Source: DATECU01 sp035286745 (lineage in GTDB: Bacteria; Acidobacteriota; Vicinamibacteria; Fen-336). From it: a stretch of 9,314 nt of DNA. The stretch spans positions 1 to 9,314 of the forward strand of contig DATECU010000310.1 of the NCBI GenBank assembly GCA_035286745.1, in the 5' to 3' direction. Positions 1-6,565 of this stretch are shown here, in pieces. A program made the position numbers and the translations under genes. Within the stretch, counting starts at the first letter, position 1; each line of letters starts with the position of its first letter. The notes beneath the pieces were generated by a model, which was not told where the DNA came from, made no database searches, and saw only the letters and a list, made by a program, of their open reading frames with translations.

Positions 1-60
1 CTGGCGGAGGTGACGGACATGGCCGGCATCCGAGAAGCCCGCGCCATCCGGCTGGGGTAG
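1..60 (+). CDS. 3' end of an unidentified gene (partial)
   Basis: Reading frame 1 is open from the window edge to a TAG at 58-60 and encodes LAEVTDMAGIREARAIRLG. The composition (alternating acidic and basic residues, alanine-rich) looks like the helical C-terminus of an ordinary protein. The next 288 bases are repeat-bearing and apparently non-coding, which fits a gene ending here. Nineteen residues are too few to name a family. The opposite strand is also open over this short stretch, so the call is tentative. Confidence 0.45.
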   Translation: MAEVTDMAGIREARAIRLG

Positions 61-84
61 GCAGGGGCGCGAACGACGAACGGG

Positions 85-153
85 AACCACAGAGGCACAG
101 AGGCACAGAGGCACAGAGGACAGAGAAGCACAGAGGGCAAAGGAGCACAGAGA
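85..153 (+). repeat. CACAGAGG tandem repeat block (left arm)
   Basis: Four contiguous 8-base units of the form CACAGAGG run from about 87 to 119. They are followed by degenerate units (CAGAGAAG, CACAGAGG, GCAAAGGAG, CACAGAGA) to about 153. The block is purine-rich on the plus strand and breaks sharply from the surrounding sequence. It pairs with the right arm at 307-331. From general knowledge, CACAGAG-type tracts recur in intergenic DNA of several bacterial phyla; their origin and role are not established. Confidence 0.85.
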
Positions 154-303
154 ACGCCCTGCAATCGGGGCCAAGCGTCAGGATGTCGGTGTTGCGAGAC
201 CGGCGAAGGACCCGCGGTCAGCGGCAAGAAGAGAGCGCCGGGGACGAAGGCCTGGCGGGCTGCCGCCCTCCGTGTGGTCTGTGGCTTCGCTTCGTTTTCT
301 CTC

Positions 304-331
304 TCGCTCTGTGTCTCTGTGTCTCTGTGGT
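304..331 (-). repeat. CACAGAGA tandem repeat block (right arm, inverted)
   Basis: On the minus strand this reads as three 8-base units CACAGAGA, so it is an inverted partner of the left block. Bases 307-331 can pair with 86-110 continuously over 25 positions. The only non-Watson-Crick positions are 95/322 and 103/314, which would be G-U wobbles in a plus-strand RNA. The minus-strand RNA would instead have two C/A mismatches. The loop would be about 196 bases. A degenerate CACAG-like extension continues toward 269-289. Confidence 0.8.
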
Positions 332-348
332 CGTATTTCCGTTAGGTG

Positions 349-1644
<1,296 letters not shown>

Positions 1645-1764
1645 GAGTCCTTCGTTCCTCCTGCCGCGCCATTCTATCCGCGAACCGAGAGGCCGCGAAT
1701 GAATCAAACGGTGCACGCGAGGGCCGTGGCCCTATAGTAAGATCCGCCTTCCAGGAGAGCACTT
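1645..1764. promoter_or_regulatory. Divergent icd/mdh promoter region
   Basis: The 120 bases between the divergent starts of icd and mdh must hold both promoters unless these genes are read from elsewhere. Candidate -10 boxes are TAGAAT (minus strand, 1676-1671, 26 bases before the icd ATG, with only a weak TTCGCG 17 bases further out) and TATAGT (plus strand, 1733-1738, 26 bases before the mdh ATG, with no good -35). The mdh ribosome site AGGAG is at 1753-1757, 7 bases before its ATG. Neither promoter is strong by consensus, so an activator or a non-housekeeping sigma factor is possible. The region assignment is safe; the individual boxes are not. Confidence 0.45.
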
Positions 1765-2691
1765 ATGAACCGAAAAGTTACCGTCGTCGGAGCGGGCAAC
1801 GTGGGCGCCACCCTGGCTCAGCGCATTGCTGACCAGGAGCTGGCTGACGTGGTGCTGATCGACATCGTCGAGGGCATGCCCCAGGGCAAGGGCCTGGACA
1901 TCATGGAGGCGACCCCGATCGAAGGTTCCGACGCCCGGGTCCTGGGCACCAACGACTACCAGGACACCGCCGGCTCGGACATCGTGGTCATCACCGCCGG
2001 TATCGCCCGCAAACCGGGCATGAGCCGGGACGACCTGCTGAACACCAACTACCAGATCGTGAAGGCCTGCACCGAGAACGCCGCCAAGCACTCGCCGAAC
2101 GCCATCCTGATGGTGGTCTCGAACCCCCTGGACGCCATGTGCCAGGTGGCCTACAAGGTCTCGGGCTTCCCCAAGCACCGGGTATTCGGCATGGCCGGCG
2201 TGCTGGACAGCGCTCGCATGCGCGCCTTCATGGCCATGGAACTCGGGGTCTCGGTCGAGAACACCCACGCTTTCGTGCTCGGCGGCCATGGCGACACCAT
2301 GGTTCCGCTGCCCCGGTATTCCACGGTGTCGGGCATCCCCATCACCGAGCTTCTACCCGCCGACCGTGTCGAGGCCATCGTCAAGCGCACCGCAGCGGGC
2401 GGCGCTGAGATCGTGTCCTTGCTCAAGACCGGATCGGCCTACTATGCGCCGTCGGCCGCAACCGCGGAGATGGTGGGCGCGGTGCTCAAGGACAAGCACA
2501 AGGTCCTGCCCTGCTGCTGCTTCTTGCAGGGGGAGTTCGGGATCAAGGACCTCTACGTGGGCGTGCCCGCGCAACTGGGAGCCAAGGGCATCGAGAAGAT
2601 CTGGGAGATCAAGCTCACCGACCAGGAGCAGGCTGCGCTGCACAAGTCGGCCGACGCGGTGAGGGAGCTGGTCGGCGTCCTCAAGGTCTAG
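1765..2691 (+). CDS. mdh: Malate dehydrogenase, NAD-dependent, LDH-like type (EC 1.1.1.37)
   Basis: Interconverts malate and oxaloacetate with NAD+/NADH in the cytoplasm; last step of the TCA cycle. The 308-residue product is the normal length for the LDH-like MDH family. The Rossmann motif GAGNVGA is at 9-15, with D33 (VLIDI) at the end of strand two favouring NAD. The substrate arginines are R82, R88 and R151; R82 in ARKPGMSR is the residue that separates malate from lactate dehydrogenases. N120 (VSNPLD), D148 and catalytic H175 (GGHGDT) complete the active site. Three consecutive cysteines, C250-C252 in LPCCCFLQGEFG, sit where relatives usually have one Cys followed by small residues. ATG start with AGGAG 7 bases upstream. 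Divergent from icd and convergent with the MgtC-family gene 9 bases away. Confidence 0.97.
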   Translation: MNRKVTVVGAGNVGATLAQRIADQELADVVLIDIVEGMPQGKGLDIMEATPIEGSDARVLGTNDYQDTAGSDIVVITAGIARKPGMSRDDLLNTNYQIVKACTENAAKHSPNAILMVVSNPLDAMCQVAYKVSGFPKHRVFGMAGVLDSARMRAFMAMELGVSVENTHAFVLGGHGDTMVPLPRYSTVSGIPITELLPADRVEAIVKRTAAGGAEIVSLLKTGSAYYAPSAATAEMVGAVLKDKHKVLPCCCFLQGEFGIKDLYVGVPAQLGAKGIEKIWEIKLTDQEQAALHKSADAVRELVGVLKV

Positions 2692-2710
2692 GGCGGTTGG
2701 CTACTCGCCC
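2691..2710. terminator. Weak hairpin between convergent mdh and MgtC-family gene
   Basis: GGGCG at 2691-2695 can pair with CGCCC at 2706-2710, leaving a 10-base loop that a G/T wobble shortens to 8. The stem overlaps both stop codons in a 9-base convergent gap. There is no T-tract on either strand and the stem is only 5-6 bp, so this is at most a weak bidirectional terminator and may be chance in G+C-rich DNA. Confidence 0.22.
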
Positions 2711-3372
2711 GACGACACGCTGCGCACCGCCGGGTGATGCACCAGAGCGATCAGGACCTGGTCGTGGAGCTGCTTGGGCCCTTTGAGCTCGAACTCCACC
2801 ACCAGGTCCACGTTTTCGCGCCGGGTCTTGGTGTGCTCGATCTCGATGCCCGAGGCGTGTACCGCGGTCTCCAACTCCTCGAGCGTCTGGGCTCCCGGCC
2901 GGGCATGGATCAGCAGGTGGGAGCGGGCGGCTTGCCGGCCGATCAGGGCTTCGGCCCGCCCCAATCCGGCCAGCACCATCATCACCACGAAAGCCGTGCC
3001 CAGCGCTTCCACGTAGGCCCCAGCGCCTAGCGCCATGCCAATGGCTGCCACCACCCAGATGGTGGCGGCGCTGGTGAGGCCGGTGACGGCTCCCCGCAGG
3101 TGCAGGATGGTGCCGGCGCCGATGAAGCCGACGCCGGGTAGGATCTGGGCCGCCACCCGGGCCGGGTCGCCTCGCCCCTGGGACAGACGGAAAGACAGCA
3201 CGGTGAAGAGGGTGGCCCCCATGATGATGAGAATATTGGTACGCAGACCCGCGGGCTTGCCCTTGAGCTCGCGCTCCAGGCCGATCGCCCCGCCCAAGAG
3301 CACGGCCAGCGCCAACTGGAGCAGTAGCTCCAGTCGAAACTCCCGGGCCAGGCTGTGCCAGAGATCCGACAT
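2701..3372 (-). CDS. MgtC/SapB-family inner-membrane protein
   Basis: A 223-residue membrane protein of the MgtC/SapB family. The N-terminal part (about 14-138) has five hydrophobic segments with the family signatures: GAIGLERELKGKPAGLRTN at 28-46 and LPGVGFIGAGTIL followed by GLTSAATIW at 78-106. The C-terminal 150-220 is soluble with a beta-alpha pattern, like the ACT-like tail seen in many members. MgtC proteins are linked to growth in low magnesium and to intracellular survival in pathogens; the role of environmental members is generally unknown, and nothing here shows it binds magnesium. The ATG at 3372 is preceded by AGGAGG 4 bases upstream and immediately precedes the first family-like helix. 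The frame is open upstream to 3471, but that stretch is proline/arginine-rich and overlaps the hairpin, so it is excluded. No magnesium-sensing leader is recognisable. Confidence 0.9.
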   Translation of the reverse strand: MSDLWHSLAREFRLELLLQLALAVLLGGAIGLERELKGKPAGLRTNILIIMGATLFTVLSFRLSQGRGDPARVAAQILPGVGFIGAGTILHLRGAVTGLTSAATIWVVAAIGMALGAGAYVEALGTAFVVMMVLAGLGRAEALIGRQAARSHLLIHARPGAQTLEELETAVHASGIEIEHTKTRRENVDLVVEFELKGPKQLHDQVLIALVHHPAVRSVSSGE

Positions 3373-3443
3373 CGCTCCTCCTCGATCAGGCAGGCCGCCC
3401 GCGCCGCGGAGCCGAATTCGCTTTGGCGGAGCGGCGGGGGGGT

Positions 3444-3466
3444 CTGGGGGGCGCGACGCCCCCCAG
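3444..3466 (-). terminator. Strong G+C hairpin after the FHA/IPT gene
   Basis: A perfect 10-bp stem (3444-3453 with 3457-3466) and a 3-base loop starts 5 bases beyond the TAA stop of the FHA/IPT gene. It is followed on the minus strand by AGACCCCCCC rather than a T-tract. Position and stability suit a transcription terminator or an mRNA 3'-end stabiliser. The missing U-run makes an intrinsic terminator less certain. A run of seven G on the plus strand (3436-3442) lies alongside. Confidence 0.5.
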
Positions 3467-3471
3467 CTCAC

Positions 3472-5760
3472 TTACGGCGCGAAGCGAAGACTGAACTTGC
3501 CCGTCGGCGGCGTGCTGGTCGGGCCCTTGTGCACGGTTCCCGCGAGCACGCCGCCTTCGATCTTGCCCGAGAAGGTGCGAGGCGAGCCAGCCAGCGGCGC
3601 CACGAAGGTGAGGACGCCGCCGCTGTAGACGACGTTCTGGAGCTTGACCTCGAGGGTCAGGCCCTGGCTCTTGGAGGCCAGCGATCCCGCCAGGCCCTTG
3701 CCGGATCGCTCCAGGCGGACGGTGATGGTTTTGTCCCCCGCGTCCTCTTGCAGCGTTCCCTCCCAGCTACCCTCGACCATCGTGGTGGCCCCGGCGGGCT
3801 CTCCCCCCTCTGCCGGCAGGGTGAGGGCCAGATCGCGCCAGCGGCCGCGCACGCTCTCGGGAAGCGCATCCACGGCGCTCCGGGAGACCGCCTCCCCGGG
3901 CCTCCAGCCGAGCGCCGACATCAGGTCGGTGACGGTCTTCCCCTGCGCCGAGAGGCCCAAGAGCTTCAGGGGACGCTCCTTGCGTTCGAAGATCGATAGG
4001 TGGTCGTCGAGCAGGGCCAGCCACAGATTGGCCAGCGTGGTCAGGCTGGGAGGGGTGGCCTTCTTGGCGGCCGGGGTGGTGGCGGCGGGGTAGGCGGCCA
4101 GGTCCTCGGGTGTGACCGCCAGCAGCGTCTCCGCTGCACCCCGCAGCGCGAGAGCCGGCTGGGCCCCCGGCCGGACCTCCAGGGCCACCGCCTTGCCGGT
4201 CCGAATCTCGTCCAGTAGACGGTTGAGGGCGGCAGCCGTGCGGGCCGCCCGCTCCGGTGTTGACGGCGTGTCGGCCTTGGCGGCGAGCAGGAACAGCGGC
4301 CCCAGTTCGGTCGCCACCAGCGCCTGCTCGCGGCTGGCACCGGCGGCGGCGAAGAAGCGGAGCGAGAACTGGGTGGAGCTGGGCCTGGTGACGGTGTAGG
4401 CGCCGGCGTCGGACACACGGGTTCCGGTCTGCACCCGGACCTCACCCTGGGTTCCGGAGCTGCTGATTCCAGGGACCACGACCTCAAGTTCCCGCTGGGA
4501 GGCGGAAAGGACCAGCGCCGGCACCCCGAAGAAGGTGACCGCATTGCCGGCGGGGTCGGGCGAGAACCCGCCGCCCTTGATCTTCACCCGGTCGCCGGGC
4601 ACGCCGGTAGGCGGCACCACCCCAACGATCAGCGGCGGCTGGCCGATCAGCAGGTTGAACGGCGGCGAGGAGAGCTGTCCCACCTTGAGCACCACCGGAA
4701 CCGCTGCACCCTTCTGCTGGTCGAGGGGCGGAACCCGGATGCGGATCGCCCCCGACTGGGTCTCCAGGACCTCGGCCGGCTTCCCCGCCACCGTCACCGT
4801 GGCCGCGGCGTCTTCCGCCAGCTCAGCCTTGACCAGGATGTCGTTTCCCGGCTCCGCCACGTCCGGCTCCAGGCCGGCGATGTTGGGAGCTGGATCGTAG
4901 CGGAAGGGGATCGGGCTCGATCGGCCCTTTGGCGTCTCCACCGTGATCGAGGAGTCCCGGCCCTTGGTGCCGGCGGGCTGAGCCGGCACCACGACCGTCA
5001 GGCTGCGGTCGGCCGCCGCCGTCACGCTCGCAACCGCTTCCCCGAAGCGGACGGTGTTCTTGGCCGCCTCCTTCGAGAAGCTCTTGCCCGAGATCTGGAC
5101 CGATTGGCCGGCGGCCGCCCTGGGCGGGGTTACCCCGGCGACCGTCGGCTTCCCGCCGAAGATGGAGGCGACGATCCAGAGCAGCACCACCACGAACACC
5201 AGACCGCCAATCCCTCCCACCACGTAGAGGCCTGGGGGACGGGTGAGCAAGCTGAGGTCCAGAGACGGCATCTGGACCTTGGGACGGACCGGGGGCGCGA
5301 CTTTGGGCAGAAAGCCCCTGACGGTGGGCTTGGGCCTGGCCTCCGGCTCGGCCAGCGGCCGGTCCTCAGGTTCAGGAATCGGAGCCGTCACCAGCACTGT
5401 CCCGGCCGGGACTCGCACCAACACCTTGGGGACGTTGGTCACCTTGGACTCCGGTGGCACGAAGGAGATGCGGTCGCCGTCCTTCAGGGGCCCGGTCATC
5501 ACCGGCTCCCCGTTGAGAAAGGTGCCGCTGGCGCTCCCGTTGTCGGTGACCCAGAGCCCGAAGTCGTCCCAGGAGACGCGAATGTGCGCGCCGCCCACGT
5601 CCGGGTGGTCGACCCGGAGGTGCGCCAGGTGACCCGAACCCACCAGGATGGTGTTGCCGGGATCCACCGTGCAGGTCGCTCCGTCGGTGGGGCCGCCCTT
5701 GACGATCAAGGTCGGCCCCTTGTACTCCGGCTGCTTCTTGTCCCTCGCGTCTTCGTTCAC
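3472..5760 (-). CDS. Membrane-anchored protein with degenerate FHA-like domain and three IPT/TIG-like repeats
   Basis: A 762-residue protein of unknown function. Domains in order: FHA-like domain at about 16-116; proline-rich linker at 120-172 with basic residues; one transmembrane segment at about 177-201; three Ig-like IPT/TIG repeats at about 204-288, 291-374 and 375-459, each opening with a V/I-x-G-hydrophobic-x-P pattern and later P-G or A-G; a largely helical, unassigned region at about 470-650; and a Gly-rich, beta-pattern domain at 661-762 beginning with EGSWEGTL. The positive residues before the helix suggest a cytoplasmic FHA domain and a periplasmic remainder. The FHA fold is recognisable (H59, G79-T80, N83-G84), but the usual phosphothreonine contacts are replaced: Ser at 42 for Arg, Gly56 for Ser, Ser78 for Asn. 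Translation probably starts at GTG 5760, since the next ATG is residue 88 and an in-frame stop lies at 5857; the ribosome site is poor (GGGGG, 5 bases upstream). It lies 28 bases after sdhB, so it is probably co-transcribed. Confidence 0.8.
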   Translation of the reverse strand: MNEDARDKKQPEYKGPTLIVKGGPTDGATCTVDPGNTILVGSGHLAHLRVDHPDVGGAHIRVSWDDFGLWVTDNGSASGTFLNGEPVMTGPLKDGDRISFVPPESKVTNVPKVLVRVPAGTVLVTAPIPEPEDRPLAEPEARPKPTVRGFLPKVAPPVRPKVQMPSLDLSLLTRPPGLYVVGGIGGLVFVVVLLWIVASIFGGKPTVAGVTPPRAAAGQSVQISGKSFSKEAAKNTVRFGEAVASVTAAADRSLTVVVPAQPAGTKGRDSSITVETPKGRSSPIPFRYDPAPNIAGLEPDVAEPGNDILVKAELAEDAAATVTVAGKPAEVLETQSGAIRIRVPPLDQQKGAAVPVVLKVGQLSSPPFNLLIGQPPLIVGVVPPTGVPGDRVKIKGGGFSPDPAGNAVTFFGVPALVLSASQRELEVVVPGISSSGTQGEVRVQTGTRVSDAGAYTVTRPSSTQFSLRFFAAAGASREQALVATELGPLFLLAAKADTPSTPERAARTAAALNRLLDEIRTGKAVALEVRPGAQPALALRGAAETLLAVTPEDLAAYPAATTPAAKKATPPSLTTLANLWLALLDDHLSIFERKERPLKLLGLSAQGKTVTDLMSALGWRPGEAVSRSAVDALPESVRGRWRDLALTLPAEGGEPAGATTMVEGSWEGTLQEDAGDKTITVRLERSGKGLAGSLASKSQGLTLEVKLQNVVYSGGVLTFVAPLAGSPRTFSGKIEGGVLAGTVHKGPTSTPPTGKFSLRFAP

Positions 5761-5788
5761 GGAAGCCCCCGTCCGTAGCGAGAGAACG

Positions 5789-6565
5789 CTAGCCGGCTCC
5801 CTCGCTGCGCTTCGACTCGCCCCGGTCCGCCAGGCTGGCCTTGATGAAGTCGCGGTTCATCCTGGCGATGAACTCGAGCCGGATCTCCTTGGGACAGGCG
5901 GCCTCGCACTCCCCGTGGTTGGTGCAGGTCCCGAAGCCCTCGGCATCCATTTGCGCCACCATCTTGCGGGCCCGGAGGTCGCGCTCGGGCTGGCCCTGAG
6001 GGAGCAGGCCGAGCTGCGAGATCTTGGCCGAGACGAACAACATGGCCGAAGCGTTGGGGCAGGCGGCGATGCAAGCCCCACAGCCGATGCAGGCGGCCGC
6101 GTCCATGGCGAGGTCGGCCTTCTGCTTGGGGATGGGAATGGCGTTGGCGTCGGGCGCGCTGCCGGTGGGGGCCGAGATGAAGCCCCCGGCGGCGATGATG
6201 CGGTCGAGGGGGCCGCGGTCGACCACCAGGTCCTTGATCACCGGGAACGCCGCCGCCCGCCAGGGCTCGATGGTGATCTCCTCGCCGTCCTCGAAGCTGC
6301 GCATGTGGAGCTGGCAGGCGGTGGTGGCCTTGCGCGGACCGTGGGCCCGGCCGTTGATCACCATGCCGCACATGCCGCAGATGCCCTCGCGGCAGTCGTG
6401 GTCGAAGGCGATGGGCTCCTGGCCGGCCTGGATCAGCCCCTCGTTGACCACGTCGAGCATCTCCAGAAAGGACATGTCGCGGCTCACGTCCCTGGCCTCG
6501 TAGGTCACGAAGCGGCCCCGGTCCTTCTCGCCTTGCTGGCGCCAAACGTGGAGTTTGAGGTTCAT
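5789..6565 (-). CDS. sdhB: Succinate dehydrogenase/fumarate reductase iron-sulfur subunit
   Basis: Electron-transfer subunit passing electrons between SdhA flavin and the quinone site of SdhC. The product is 258 residues from the ATG. [2Fe-2S] ligands are C58, C63, C66 and C84 in the N-terminal ferredoxin-like domain (CREGICGMC). The C-terminal domain has C159-x2-C162-x2-C165-x3-C169-P and C214, C220, C224-P. By family pattern C159/C162/C165/C224 hold the [4Fe-4S] cluster and C169/C214/C220 the [3Fe-4S] cluster. The ATG shares one base with the sdhA stop (TGATG), giving translational coupling; a GTG directly before it could also serve. CGGAG lies 9 bases upstream, inside sdhA. The acidic/basic tail after residue 245 is variable in the family. 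The direction of the reaction (oxidation or fumarate reduction) cannot be told from sequence. Confidence 0.96.
   Translation of the reverse strand: MNLKLHVWRQQGEKDRGRFVTYEARDVSRDMSFLEMLDVVNEGLIQAGQEPIAFDHDCREGICGMCGMVINGRAHGPRKATTACQLHMRSFEDGEEITIEPWRAAAFPVIKDLVVDRGPLDRIIAAGGFISAPTGSAPDANAIPIPKQKADLAMDAAACIGCGACIAACPNASAMLFVSAKISQLGLLPQGQPERDLRARKMVAQMDAEGFGTCTNHGECEAACPKEIRLEFIARMNRDFIKASLADRGESKRSEGAG

Larger units (their letters stand above)
61..348. other. Non-coding gap between convergent genes, carrying inverted CACAGAG repeats
   Basis: This stretch separates the putative gene end at 60 from the icd stop at 349. It holds two blocks of 8-base CACAGAG-like units in opposite orientations (listed separately) and about 150 bases between them without a recognisable gene. 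A 61-codon frame can be read at 183-368, but its product is arginine-rich and then a low-complexity Leu/Cys/Val stretch derived from the CTCTGTGT repeats, so it is not called. No clear promoter, tRNA or T-tract terminator is seen. The position between 3' ends is where a bidirectional terminator or a dispersed intergenic repeat would sit. Confidence 0.7.

Noticed and set aside
85..153. Possible CRISPR array
   Set aside because: The repeating unit is 8 bases and contiguous, with no unique spacers of regular length and no cas genes nearby; it is a simple tandem repeat.
1714..1762. icd start at 1716 or further upstream
   Set aside because: The extra residues are not family-like and would use up most of the divergent promoter region; the ATG at 1644 matches where Icd homologues begin.
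3373..3471. 33-residue N-terminal extension of the MgtC-family protein
   Set aside because: It is Pro/Arg-rich and encoded by the hairpin region; an AGGAGG directly precedes the ATG at 3372 where the family-like sequence begins.
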